From CAYJAQ01 sp964368275 (lineage in GTDB: Bacteria > Bacillota_I > Bacilli_A > ML615J-28 > CAG-313): a stretch of DNA of 11,474 bases. The position numbers and the translations under genes are program-made. Below are positions 1-6,313 of this stretch, in pieces (position 1 is the first letter of the stretch; each line of letters begins with the position of its first letter). The notes under the pieces are model-generated. The model searched no databases and was not told where the DNA came from. It saw only the letters and a program-made list of their open reading frames with translations. The stretch is from assembly GCA_964368275.1 (NCBI GenBank), contig CAYJAQ010000041.1, positions 1 to 11,474 on the forward strand, read 5' to 3'.

Positions 1-570
1 ATATCTTATAGTAAACTTATCATTTCCTTGGAAAATAGTAAAATAGGCGCAAGTATTTTCAACTATCTTATCAGTGTCAACTATAAGAAGAATAGTTTTT
101 TTAGCACTAATTGAAAAATACTTCTGGTAATCTAAACTCCGTGATTCAATAATTAAACCACTATACGCATATTTACTGTCAAGTAAATCAATTTCAATAA
201 AGAAAACAGTCTTGTGTTTATCCTCTTCCACCATAGTTCCTTGGGAAATAGAAATAATCCATTTTCCTGGTTCTTTAATTGAATTAGTTTCATAATTAGA
301 TATCAATTGATAATATTCATTAATCTTTTCGATTTCAACAATATCATTAATTGATGAACTATACTTCGTATCAATCTTATTAGCTACGGCAGTTGCACCT
401 ACAAGAACACCCATAACACTTATTATTAATACTAAACAACAAGCATATGTGAAGGAAAATGATTTAATTGTTTTTGGCTTTAATTCTAGATTTTCGGTTA
501 CTTTTGCAATTTCTAATTTTGTTTCATAGTTTTTTAAAAAATCTTGTTTAATCTTGGTTTTTATTCTCAT
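1..570 (-). CDS. Putative membrane-anchored anti-sigma factor (partial, 3' end beyond window)
   Basis: This reading frame is open from an ATG at 570 to the left edge (190 codons, no stop), so the C-terminus is missing. The protein starts MRIKTKIKQDFLKNYETK. It has a charged N-terminal part of about 36 residues, one hydrophobic helix at about residues 38-61 (FTYACCLVLIISVMG onward), then a long polar region. This implies a single-pass protein with a short cytoplasmic N-terminus and an extracytoplasmic domain. It overlaps the sigma-factor gene by 23 bp and has only a weak ribosome site, so translation is probably coupled. Position and topology match anti-sigma factors that hold an ECF sigma factor at the membrane. 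That role is an inference: no HxxxCxxC zinc-finger motif is visible and I do not recognise the family. An alternative is a membrane protein of unknown function co-transcribed with the sigma factor. Confidence 0.75.
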   Translation of the reverse strand, partial: MRIKTKIKQDFLKNYETKLEIAKVTENLELKPKTIKSFSFTYACCLVLIISVMGVLVGATAVANKIDTKYSSSINDIVEIEKINEYYQLISNYETNSIKEPGKWIISISQGTMVEEDKHKTVFFIEIDLLDSKYAYSGLIIESRSLDYQKYFSISAKKTILLIVDTDKIVENTCAYFTIFQGNDKFTIRY

Positions 571-1090
571 CGTTATCACCCAATACCCTTTTCGAAATTT
601 TTACGGCCTTTTTATACAAGTGGCGTACTTGATTTGTTGTTAATTTCATATGTTTACTGATATCAACATATTTCCAACCTTGAACTATTCTTAGTATTAA
701 TACTAGGTATTCATCCTCAGTCATATTGCTTTCCAATTCAGAAAGTTTTAAATTATATTCTGTATTACTATCACTACTATAAGCATTTTCCAAGTTATCT
801 TCACTTAATGTATATTTTTCTTTATCCTTTCTGACATAACTTGTGATATAGTTACGAGCGATGGCCATTGTCCAGGTACTAAAAGCACCTTTTTTATCAT
901 CATAATAATCAATGCTTTCTATAACTTTCATGAATATCTCTTGTGTTAAGTCTTCAGCCGTATGTGTGTTTTGCACATAACGCATTGCTTGGTAAAAAAT
1001 AATATTCTTGTATTCCATGAAAAACACTTCAAAAGCTTCTTCATCCTTTTGCCTTAATCGCTTGATAATACTCGGAGTAATTTTTGTCAT
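548..1090 (-). CDS. ECF-type RNA polymerase sigma factor
   Basis: A sigma-70 family protein of 180 residues, the size of group IV (ECF) sigma factors, which direct RNA polymerase to a small set of promoters. Region 2 spans about residues 19-90 and includes the core-binding and -10-reading stretch (TAEDLTQEIFMKVIE, then FSTWTMAIARNYITSYVRK). A variable linker follows, then region 4 at about 118-171 with the helix-turn-helix that reads the -35 box (GWKYVDISKHMKLTTNQVRHLY). Region 3 is absent, as expected for ECF members. I chose ATG at 1090 because AAGGAA lies 9 bases upstream; the frame opens further up at TTG 1117 and ATG 1114, but neither has a ribosome site. It lies 43 bp after the acetyltransferase with no terminator between, and overlaps the putative anti-sigma gene, so the three are probably one transcript. 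Its target promoters and inducing signal cannot be told from this window. Confidence 0.93.
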   Translation of the reverse strand: MTKITPSIIKRLRQKDEEAFEVFFMEYKNIIFYQAMRYVQNTHTAEDLTQEIFMKVIESIDYYDDKKGAFSTWTMAIARNYITSYVRKDKEKYTLSEDNLENAYSSDSNTEYNLKLSELESNMTEDEYLVLILRIVQGWKYVDISKHMKLTTNQVRHLYKKAVKISKRVLGDNDENKNQD

Positions 1091-1099
1091 ATTTTCACA

Positions 1100-1105
1100 T
1101 TCCTT
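1100..1105 (-). promoter_or_regulatory. Ribosome binding site deciding the sigma-factor start
   Basis: AAGGAA on the minus strand, 9 bases before ATG 1090. It lies inside the longer reading that begins at TTG 1117, and so supports the shorter protein. Confidence 0.6.
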
Positions 1106-1133
1106 ACAAAACATCAATATCTTAGTTACTATT

Positions 1134-1976
1134 TCATTTCTTCAACTTATAATCGTACATATCAGTTACTATTTTAAAACCTACTTTTTCATAAACATGA
1201 TTGGAAATTGGATTATCTTGATCAACAAATAATACTACATAGTCATCATTTTCAAGTAATAACTTGCACAGCTGATAAACCATTGATGCCGCGTGCCCTT
1301 TATTTCGATAACTATCTGTTGTATAAACACATGATAAGGCTTCAGCATCTTTCATTCGGCGCGAGCAGGCTATCATTCCAGTCAGGTTACCTTCAGCATC
1401 ACTATGCACATATAAACGTTGGGCCTCAATCATTCTAATAATAGTTTTCGTAGCATTTTCAAAACTGGTAACTTCGGCTAAAGCATCAACACAAAAACTT
1501 TGATAAAAAGTAATTAAGCTAACTGCATGATCCTTTGTGGCAAGTGTAATCTTACCAGTTAGTTTAATTGGCTGTAAGACATCAAGCTTCATAATATCCA
1601 TTTTTACATCAATCTCCAGCTTACCTGCATGACATTTATGATATTCATTAATGAATTGCTCAGCATCTAATTGGTTGGTTAAAATACCTTTTATTTCCAC
1701 CCCGTTATTTACTATATAATCAACTAAAGCCGCATTTGCTTCCTTACAATTATTAATACCTAAAAGTAATAGATTAAAGGGATTAGCATTTAAGAAGATC
1801 AAGGCTAGCTTATGATCAACATAAACACCACCTCTAATATTATTCGGTTGTAATTCTTGATTAATATCTTTTAAATTTAGTACAAATAATTGTGTTTCTA
1901 GTTGATAGGTTAGTAAATAATCATTATATAAATCAATAAATTCTTGATTGCTTTTTGCTACTCTAACCTCTATCAT
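1134..1976 (-). CDS. GNAT-family N-acetyltransferase
   Basis: A 280-residue protein whose C-terminal third is a GNAT domain, which moves an acetyl group from acetyl-CoA to an amine. Visible features are the strand SCVYTTDSYRNKGHAASMVY, which holds the acetyl-CoA pyrophosphate-binding motif (YRNKGHA, about residues 223-229, matching the family R/Q-x-x-G-x-G/A pattern), then VVLFVDQDNPISNHVYEKVGF (about 247-267, the usual last-strand motif). The N-terminal half has no clear motif and may be a degenerate second GNAT lobe, as in other acetyltransferases of about 280 residues. The substrate is unknown. I chose ATG 1976, with AAGAGG 5 bases upstream; the longer frame from TTG 2012 would start upstream of the -10 box. 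It is probably the first gene of an operon with the sigma factor and membrane protein, since no terminator follows its TGA stop. Confidence 0.88.
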   Translation of the reverse strand: MIEVRVAKSNQEFIDLYNDYLLTYQLETQLFVLNLKDINQELQPNNIRGGVYVDHKLALIFLNANPFNLLLLGINNCKEANAALVDYIVNNGVEIKGILTNQLDAEQFINEYHKCHAGKLEIDVKMDIMKLDVLQPIKLTGKITLATKDHAVSLITFYQSFCVDALAEVTSFENATKTIIRMIEAQRLYVHSDAEGNLTGMIACSRRMKDAEALSCVYTTDSYRNKGHAASMVYQLCKLLLENDDYVVLFVDQDNPISNHVYEKVGFKIVTDMYDYKLKK

Positions 1977-1981
1977 ATAAA

Positions 1982-1987
1982 CCTCTT
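1982..1987 (-). promoter_or_regulatory. Ribosome binding site deciding the acetyltransferase start
   Basis: AAGAGG, 5 bases before ATG 1976. It favours this start over the in-frame TTG at 2012. Confidence 0.7.
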
Positions 1988-1992
1988 GATAT

Positions 1993-2001
1993 ATTATATC
2001 A
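1993..2001 (-). promoter_or_regulatory. Extended -10 promoter of the acetyltransferase/sigma operon
   Basis: TGATATAAT on the minus strand, a perfect TATAAT with the TGn extension, and no good -35 box. Transcription would start only about 10 bases before the ribosome site, giving a very short leader. It lies just beyond the rubrerythrin terminator, so the operon has its own transcription unit. Confidence 0.5.
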
Positions 2002-2021
2002 TATTTATTCAATAAATGGTT

Positions 2022-2052
2022 AAAAAAAGAAAAAACCGCTAAAAACGGTTTT
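2022..2052 (-). terminator. Rho-independent terminator of rubrerythrin
   Basis: On the minus strand AAAACCG pairs with CGGTTTT around a 7-base loop, followed by a T-rich run (TTCTTTTTTT). The 5' arm overlaps the rubrerythrin stop codon (2051-2053). Confidence 0.75.
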
Positions 2053-2584
2053 AATTTTTGGCATTTTTATCTTCAAAGAAGGCTTGAGGATGATAACAAA
2101 CTGGACAAACAACAGGTGCACTAGTCCCAACATGATTATAGCCACAGTTGCGACATACCCAAGTAGTCATTTCCCCTTTATCAAACACCTTGCCTGATTG
2201 TACTTCTTGTAATAGCTTTTGATAGCGCATCTCATGAGTCTTTTCAATTTTAGCGACTTGCTCAAATTGATTAGCAATAGCTACAAAACCTTCTTCATAT
2301 GCGACTTTAGCAAATTCTTCATACATTTTTGTCCACTCATAATTCTCATCGCGAATAGCTGTTTGTAAGTTTTCGGGAGTTGTTCCAATTTCATTTAAAG
2401 CCTTTAACCACAACTTTGCATGTTCTTTTTCATTATTTGCTGTCTCTTCAAAAATAAATGCAATTTTTTCATAGCCGTCCTTTCTTGCACGACTAGCAAA
2501 ATAAGTATACTTATTACGTACTTGACTTTCCCCAGCATATGCCTTCCATAAATTCTGTTCAGTTTTTGATCCCTTTAGATTCAT
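2051..2584 (-). CDS. rbr: Rubrerythrin (diiron peroxide reductase)
   Basis: A 177-residue rubrerythrin, normal for the family, which reduces hydrogen peroxide in the cytoplasm of anaerobes using electrons passed through its rubredoxin domain. Residues 1-135 are a four-helix diiron domain with candidate ligands E19, the ExxH pair E52/H55 (NNEKEHAKLW), acidic residues at 90-98, and a second ExxH at E114/H117. Residues 140-177 are the rubredoxin-like iron site with CxxC pairs at C144/C147 (VCRNCGY) and C160/C163 (VCPVCYHP). All expected ligands appear present. I chose ATG 2584 because GGAGG lies 5 bases upstream; an in-frame ATG four codons earlier overlaps that ribosome site. It is monocistronic with its own terminator, and diverges from the YccF-family gene. 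It suggests an anaerobic or oxygen-sensitive host. Peroxide control by PerR would be usual, but I see no convincing PerR box. Confidence 0.97.
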   Translation of the reverse strand: MNLKGSKTEQNLWKAYAGESQVRNKYTYFASRARKDGYEKIAFIFEETANNEKEHAKLWLKALNEIGTTPENLQTAIRDENYEWTKMYEEFAKVAYEEGFVAIANQFEQVAKIEKTHEMRYQKLLQEVQSGKVFDKGEMTTWVCRNCGYNHVGTSAPVVCPVCYHPQAFFEDKNAKN

Positions 2585-2589
2585 ATTTT

Positions 2590-2594
2590 CCTCC
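2590..2594 (-). promoter_or_regulatory. Ribosome binding site deciding the rubrerythrin start
   Basis: GGAGG, 5 bases before ATG 2584. The in-frame ATG at 2596 overlaps this site and is therefore unlikely to be the start. Confidence 0.8.
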
Positions 2595-2648
2595 ATATAT
2601 TTTTTCTTATACTATTATGTCCCATATTAAATATTATTATTAGAAAAA

Positions 2649-2677
2649 ATGACTTTTCCTGCAAATTATACTATAAT
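2649..2677 (+). promoter_or_regulatory. Sigma-A-type promoter of the yccF-family gene
   Basis: A -35 box ATGACT (2649-2654), a 17-base spacer and a perfect -10 TATAAT (2672-2677). Transcription should start near 2684, so the GGAGG ribosome site (2684-2688) would lie at the very 5' end of the mRNA, a nearly leaderless arrangement. Confidence 0.6.
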
Positions 2678-2695
2678 ATTGTTGGAGGTAAATTT

Positions 2696-3052
2696 ATGAA
2701 AATATTAGGTAATCTATTATGGTTCATTTTTGGTGGATTCATTATGAGTCTTTATGCACTGATTGCGGGAGTAGCTTGTTGCGTAAGTATTATTTTTATC
2801 CCTTTTGGCTTGCAATACTTTAAATTAATGCGCTTATATTTTTGGCCTTTTGGGGCTAAAATCAAATCTGATTTTGGAGCTCACCCTTTCATGAATATCA
2901 TTTGGATGATTTTTGGTGGATTAGAAGCTGCCCTTGCTTGCTACATAATTGGCGGTATCTTCTTTATTACTATTATTGGTATACCATTTGCTAAGCAATG
3001 GTTTAAAGTAGGTCAATTAACAATAATGCCTTTTGGGGCTGATATTAATTAA
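2696..3052 (+). CDS. YccF-family (DUF307) inner membrane protein
   Basis: A 118-residue hydrophobic protein made of two similar halves, the hallmark of the YccF/DUF307 family. Half one (about residues 6-56) holds LLWFIFGG, then IPFGLQYFKLMRLYFWPFGAKI; half two (about 67-118) holds IIWMIFGG, then IPFAKQWFKVGQLTIMPFGADI. The shared pattern is WxIFGG, a membrane stretch, IPF, and a closing PFGA. Each half carries about one long or two short membrane segments. The function of the family is not established. The ATG follows GGAGG by 7 bases. It is the only plus-strand gene here, has its own promoter and terminator, and is convergent with the ABC transporter, so no partner can be inferred. Confidence 0.93.
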   Translation: MKILGNLLWFIFGGFIMSLYALIAGVACCVSIIFIPFGLQYFKLMRLYFWPFGAKIKSDFGAHPFMNIIWMIFGGLEAALACYIIGGIFFITIIGIPFAKQWFKVGQLTIMPFGADIN

Positions 3053-3055
3053 ACT

Positions 3056-3080
3056 AAGGAAGAATTTTCTTCCTTTTTTT
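3056..3080 (+). terminator. Rho-independent terminator of the yccF-family gene
   Basis: AAGGAAGA pairs with TCTTCCTT around a 4-base loop, merging into a run of seven Ts. It starts 3 bases after the TAA stop. Confidence 0.85.
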
Positions 3081-3084
3081 ATTT

Positions 3085-3105
3085 AAAAAAGTGTCCACAG
3101 GACAC
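3085..3105 (-). terminator. Rho-independent terminator of the ABC exporter
   Basis: On the minus strand GTGTCC, loop TGT, GGACAC, then TTTTTT. It touches the TAG stop codon (3105-3107) and lies back to back with the plus-strand terminator, insulating the two convergent genes. Confidence 0.87.
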
Positions 3106-4847
3106 TAATCTTTAAATTGATATTGATATAAATTAGCATAAATCCCGTTTTTGCTAATTAATTCTTCATGAGTACCTTGTTCTTCAATTCCTTTTTCCGA
3201 AAGCACAATAATCTTATCAGCATTCTTAACAGTCGACAAGCGGTGAGCTACGACAACTGTTGTTCTACCTTTACTTAAATGCTCAAGTGCTGATTGAATT
3301 TGCATTTCAGTAACATTGTCTAATGCACTGGTTGCTTCATCAAGAATCAAGACTGAAGGATTTTTCAAGAAAGCACGGGCAATTGATATTCTTTGTTTTT
3401 GACCACCTGATAACTTGACACCGCGTTCACCTACGTAGGTATCATAGCCTTCTTCAAGTCCTAAAACAAACTCATGAATGTTTGCTTTTTTAGCAGCTTC
3501 AATAATATCTTCTGTAGTAGCTGAGAAATCACCATAAGCAATATTATCTTTAATTGATCCAGCAAACAAGAAAACATCTTGAGCGACAATACCAATGTTA
3601 CGCCGTAACGAATTGCGTCTAATGTCACGAATATCAATGCCATCAATTGTTATGCTGCCTGACGATACTTCATAAAAACGCGGGATTAAGTGACAAATAG
3701 TAGTTTTACCCCCACCAGATGGTCCGACTAATGCTACTGTCTTACCTTTTTCAATTGTTAGCGTTAGTTGATTTAAAACAAGTTTTCCACTTTCTGAGCC
3801 TTCCGGATTGTCATTATCGGCATACTTAAAATCAACATCATTAAATCTTATACAATCACTAATACCATTTATTTCAACTGCATCTTCTTTTTCAACTTCT
3901 TTTGGTGTATTCATCACTTCTTGGAAACGTGAGAATCCCGTCATACCATTTTGGATTTGTTCAAAAATAGAAACTAAAGTTCGAATTGGTGAAATAATCA
4001 TTGTGATATAAAGGATATAAGCAGTAAATGAACCAATGTCAATCTTTTCATAATAGAAGAATAGACCGCCAGCAACAAGTACAACTAGGTACATAAAATC
4101 TGTAAAGAATTGCATGCCCGAAAAGAAGAATCCCATTTTCTTATATGCTCCACTACGAGCTTTTTTAAAGTCTTCGTTTGCTGCATCAAAACGTTCAATT
4201 TCGTGATCAGCTGCCGTATAAGCCTTAGCTACCCGAATACCTGACACGCTGCTTTCAACGCTTGCATTAATTTTTCCTGTTTCTTCACGCATTTTTTTGA
4301 AAGCATTGCGCATACCTTTTCGGGTAATGACCGCATATATCACAAAGACTGGAATAATTGCAAAAACAATAAGTGTTAACCATGGATCTACTGTAGTCGA
4401 CATCATCACACAAGCTCCAGCAAGGGTAATAATGGAAAGAAAGATATCTTCAGGTCCATGATGAGCTAGTTCTGAAATATCCATTAAGTCATTAATGATC
4501 CGGGACATAATTGTTCCCGTTTTATTTTCGTCAAAATAACTAAATGGTAGCTCTTCTAAATGGCGGAATAATTCTTTACGCATATCTCCTTGAATACGCA
4601 CACCAACTATATGGCCCCAATACTGAATGATAAAATTCAGTATCGTTTTTATCATATATATTAATAGTAAGATAATACACCAAATAATTAATAATTGTAG
4701 TTTCTTATTGGGTACATAATCATTAATAATATTTTTAGTAATAAAGGGATAAAATAAATTACAAAGTGCCACTAATAAAGCACAAAACATATCTAAGACA
4801 AACAACTTCCAGTGGGGTTTGTAATACGAACAAAATTTTTTAAGCAT
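3105..4847 (-). CDS. ABC exporter half-transporter (MdlB/MsbA type, fused membrane and ATPase domains)
   Basis: A 580-residue type IV ABC exporter, normal length for one half of the dimer that pumps drugs, lipids or peptides outward. An N-terminal membrane domain (about residues 10-310) has six hydrophobic segments, near 14-36, 53-78, 135-155, 157-175, 246-266 and 272-295. The ATPase domain (about 330-580) has Walker A GPSGGGKT (375-382), Q-loop Q423, signature LSGGQ (479-483), Walker B VLILDE (499-504, catalytic E504) and switch H535. All catalytic residues are present, so it should be active. The stretch after the A-loop tyrosine (about 342-357, rich in D, N, S, G) is longer than usual. ATG 4847 follows AAGAGG by 7 bases. 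Many firmicute exporters of this type sit in pairs, but no second half-transporter is adjacent, so it may be a homodimer or pair with a product encoded elsewhere. The substrate is unknown. Confidence 0.96.
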   Translation of the reverse strand: MLKKFCSYYKPHWKLFVLDMFCALLVALCNLFYPFITKNIINDYVPNKKLQLLIIWCIILLLIYMIKTILNFIIQYWGHIVGVRIQGDMRKELFRHLEELPFSYFDENKTGTIMSRIINDLMDISELAHHGPEDIFLSIITLAGACVMMSTTVDPWLTLIVFAIIPVFVIYAVITRKGMRNAFKKMREETGKINASVESSVSGIRVAKAYTAADHEIERFDAANEDFKKARSGAYKKMGFFFSGMQFFTDFMYLVVLVAGGLFFYYEKIDIGSFTAYILYITMIISPIRTLVSIFEQIQNGMTGFSRFQEVMNTPKEVEKEDAVEINGISDCIRFNDVDFKYADNDNPEGSESGKLVLNQLTLTIEKGKTVALVGPSGGGKTTICHLIPRFYEVSSGSITIDGIDIRDIRRNSLRRNIGIVAQDVFLFAGSIKDNIAYGDFSATTEDIIEAAKKANIHEFVLGLEEGYDTYVGERGVKLSGGQKQRISIARAFLKNPSVLILDEATSALDNVTEMQIQSALEHLSKGRTTVVVAHRLSTVKNADKIIVLSEKGIEEQGTHEELISKNGIYANLYQYQFKD

Positions 4848-4886
4848 TTAATTACCTCTTCTTCATTTTTCTACTTATTATTATAG

Positions 4887-4895
4887 ATTATAACA
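4887..4895 (-). promoter_or_regulatory. Extended -10 promoter of the ABC exporter
   Basis: TGTTATAAT on the minus strand, a perfect -10 with the TGn extension. A second TATAAT lies directly downstream (4880-4885). No strong -35 box is seen. Confidence 0.45.
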
Positions 4896-4948
4896 TATTG
4901 CTTGTAATAATAAAAGTAATTAAATTTAAAAAGTTATGGCAGAACTAC

Positions 4949-4976
4949 AAAAAAGTCGCAACTGTGTTGCAACTTT
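4949..4976 (-). terminator. Rho-independent terminator of fakB/degV
   Basis: An 11-bp stem (4952-4962 with 4966-4976) with a 3-base loop, followed on the minus strand by six Ts. The one non-Watson-Crick position (4957/4971) is a G-U pair in minus-strand RNA but a C-A mismatch in plus-strand RNA, which fixes the direction. It lies just after the TAA stop of the DegV gene. Confidence 0.87.
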
Positions 4977-4978
4977 AA

Positions 4979-5869
4979 TTATTCTGCTCTTTTTATAAAA
5001 GCAATGCCTATTGGATGAGGACCTGTGTGAACAGCAATAGTACTTCCTATTCTAGCAATGCCTATCTTTATTTTTACACCTAGTTCAGTCAGTAAGTTTT
5101 GAAACTTTTCCTGTAATTTCAGGCCTTCTTCAATACTTGATCCATACCCTACTACAAATTCATAGTCATTCATATCTTCCTTTTGTTTTACAAAATATTG
5201 TTTAATAGTATCAATGACTTTGAGAATAGAACGTTTTCGGCCAATAACAAGCCCTTTGGAGAATATCTCGCCATCTTGTAAAACAATAATTGGTTTAGCT
5301 TGAATAGTATCCGCAATAATAGTAGCAAGTTTTCCGATGCGTCCACCTCTGCTTAAATATTCTAAACTACCTATTGTAAAGAATATTCTGCCAGTTGGGG
5401 TAATTTGCTCAATCTTTTCAATTATTTCTTCATATGTTAAGCCTTTAGAAATCATTCTGCTAATTTGTACAACAAGTAATCCTTGTAGAACGGTATTTAC
5501 GCATGAATTGATTACGGTAATTTTTGCATCTTGATACTCTTCTAAAATCATATCTTTAGCAACTAATGCACTGTTGTAGGAGCCACTAAACTTAGTAGTA
5601 ATACAGATGCAGATTATTGCCACATTTTCTTTTACATATTTTTCAAATACCGTAAAATAGTCACCACTTGATGGGCAAGATGATTTTGGGTGATAACTTG
5701 GATTGTCAATTACAGTTTGATAAAAAGATTCCGTCGTAATATCAACATTTTCTTTTAGATAAGTCTTGTCATCAAATGACACATAAAAAGGTACTGTCGA
5801 TACATTATACAAAGATTGTTCTTCTAATGTCAAATCACATGATGTGTCACTAATTAATTGTATTTTCAT
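4979..5869 (-). CDS. DegV-family fatty-acid-binding protein (FakB-like)
   Basis: A 296-residue DegV-family protein, full length. Members called FakB hold a free fatty acid for phosphorylation by the FakA kinase, giving acyl-phosphate for membrane lipid synthesis. Family motifs seen are the N-terminal strand and loop SDTSCDL (7-13), KSSCPSSGDY (62-71, usual form S-x-P-S), SGSYNSA (95-101), GSLEYLSRGGRIG (167-179) and the C-terminal STIAVHTGPHPIGIAF (276-291), whose H281 matches the conserved histidine near the lipid carboxylate. No membrane segment or signal peptide is visible, so it is cytoplasmic. The ATG follows GAGGG by a few bases. It is monocistronic, and fakA is not in this window. Firmicutes often carry several FakB paralogues differing in acyl preference; the preference here cannot be read off. 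Confidence 0.95.
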   Translation of the reverse strand: MKIQLISDTSCDLTLEEQSLYNVSTVPFYVSFDDKTYLKENVDITTESFYQTVIDNPSYHPKSSCPSSGDYFTVFEKYVKENVAIICICITTKFSGSYNSALVAKDMILEEYQDAKITVINSCVNTVLQGLLVVQISRMISKGLTYEEIIEKIEQITPTGRIFFTIGSLEYLSRGGRIGKLATIIADTIQAKPIIVLQDGEIFSKGLVIGRKRSILKVIDTIKQYFVKQKEDMNDYEFVVGYGSSIEEGLKLQEKFQNLLTELGVKIKIGIARIGSTIAVHTGPHPIGIAFIKRAE

Positions 5870-5893
5870 TTTTCCCTCTTTCTATTTATTCAA

Positions 5894-6028
5894 TCAGATA
5901 AATTACTTAAACTCTCTATTTTATTATATGACAATTATCCAAATAATAAACTACAAATTGCTATATTATTCCAATATACACTCATAGTATATCACTTATT
6001 TATTATAATACAAGTGAAATTTATCTGA
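5894..6028. repeat. 11-bp inverted repeat bracketing the fakB/degV promoter
   Basis: TCAGATAAATT (5894-5904) and its exact inverse AATTTATCTGA (6018-6028), 113 bp apart. In minus-strand orientation one copy lies just upstream of the -35 box and the other in the 5' leader. Similarity continues slightly past the core, with an AAGT near the same side of each. Two inverted sites around a promoter fit a repressor that loops DNA, but chance matches are easier in AT-rich sequence. Confidence 0.4.
5986..6013 (-). promoter_or_regulatory. Promoter of fakB/degV
   Basis: On the minus strand a -35 TTGTAT (6008-6013), a 16-base spacer ending in TGA, and -10 TATACT (5986-5991), i.e. with the TGn extension. 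Transcription from near 5979 gives a leader of about 110 nt. A second possible -10 (TATAAT) lies closer to the gene without a clear -35. Confidence 0.5.
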
Positions 6029-6058
6029 ATGTTAAATGACTATTAATTAATATATATT

Positions 6059-6083
6059 AAAAAGGATTATGCATTGCATAATC
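6059..6083 (-). terminator. Terminator of the tRNA-Trp/tRNA-His operon
   Basis: GATTATGC (6065-6072) and GCATAATC (6076-6083) form a perfect 8-bp stem with a 3-base loop. On the minus strand it is followed by C and five Ts. It begins 13 bases after the tRNA-His CCA end. Confidence 0.8.
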
Positions 6084-6095
6084 AAATTTTAAAAA

Positions 6096-6172
6096 TGGGG
6101 CGAATGAAGGGGTTCGAACCCTCGAATGCCGGAGCCACAATCCGGAGTGTTAACCACTTCACCACATTCGCC
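6096..6172 (-). tRNA. tRNA-His (anticodon GTG)
   Basis: A full cloverleaf on the minus strand. The acceptor stem GCGAATG pairs with CATTCGC, with the His-specific extra G at -1 opposite C73 and an encoded CCA. The D stem is GTG/CAC, the anticodon stem CCGGA/TCCGG with loop TTGTGGC (anticodon GTG), and the T arm GAGGG-TTCGAAC-CCCTT. It lies 1 base after tRNA-Trp in the same transcript. Confidence 0.97.
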
Positions 6173-6173
6173 A

Positions 6174-6247
6174 TGGCAGGGGTAGTAGGAATCGAACCCA
6201 CATTGACGGTTTTGGAGACCGGTGTACTACCGTTATACGATACCCCT
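6174..6247 (-). tRNA. tRNA-Trp (anticodon CCA)
   Basis: A full cloverleaf on the minus strand: acceptor AGGGGTA/TACCCCT, G73, encoded CCA; D stem GTAT/GTAC; anticodon loop CTCCAAA (anticodon CCA, reading UGG only); T arm GTGGG-TTCGATT-CCTAC. The anticodon stem CCGGT/ACCGT has a C-U mismatch at the top pair (27/43). The CCA anticodon agrees with UGA being a stop in this genome. Confidence 0.97.
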
Positions 6248-6266
6248 ATCGTTAACTTGCTTATAT

Positions 6267-6295
6267 ATTATAACAAAACTGTAACAAAAAAGCAA
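6267..6295 (-). promoter_or_regulatory. Promoter of the tRNA-Trp/tRNA-His operon
   Basis: On the minus strand a -35 TTGCTT (6290-6295), a 17-base spacer and -10 TATAAT (6267-6272), about 20 bases before the tRNA-Trp 5' end. Confidence 0.75.
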
Positions 6296-6313
6296 GTATT
6301 TCGTTAAATGTAA

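Noticed and set aside
1091..1117. A longer sigma-factor start at TTG 1117 or ATG 1114
   Set aside because: No ribosome site precedes either, whereas AAGGAA lies correctly before ATG 1090, and the extra residues are not part of sigma region 2.
1977..2012. A longer acetyltransferase start at TTG 2012
   Set aside because: It would place the start upstream of the -10 box, and AAGAGG clearly serves ATG 1976.
2600..2640. A PerR box upstream of rubrerythrin
   Set aside because: The stretch TTATACTATTATG only loosely resembles the PerR consensus; the central base is missing and several positions differ. AT-rich sequence makes such matches easy.
6074..6307. A 77-codon plus-strand reading frame between fakB and potD
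   Set aside because: It runs antisense across both tRNA genes and the tRNA promoter. Its peptide (with GFEPSNAG and GIEPTLTV stretches) is the kind of false protein produced by reading tRNA T-arms in reverse.
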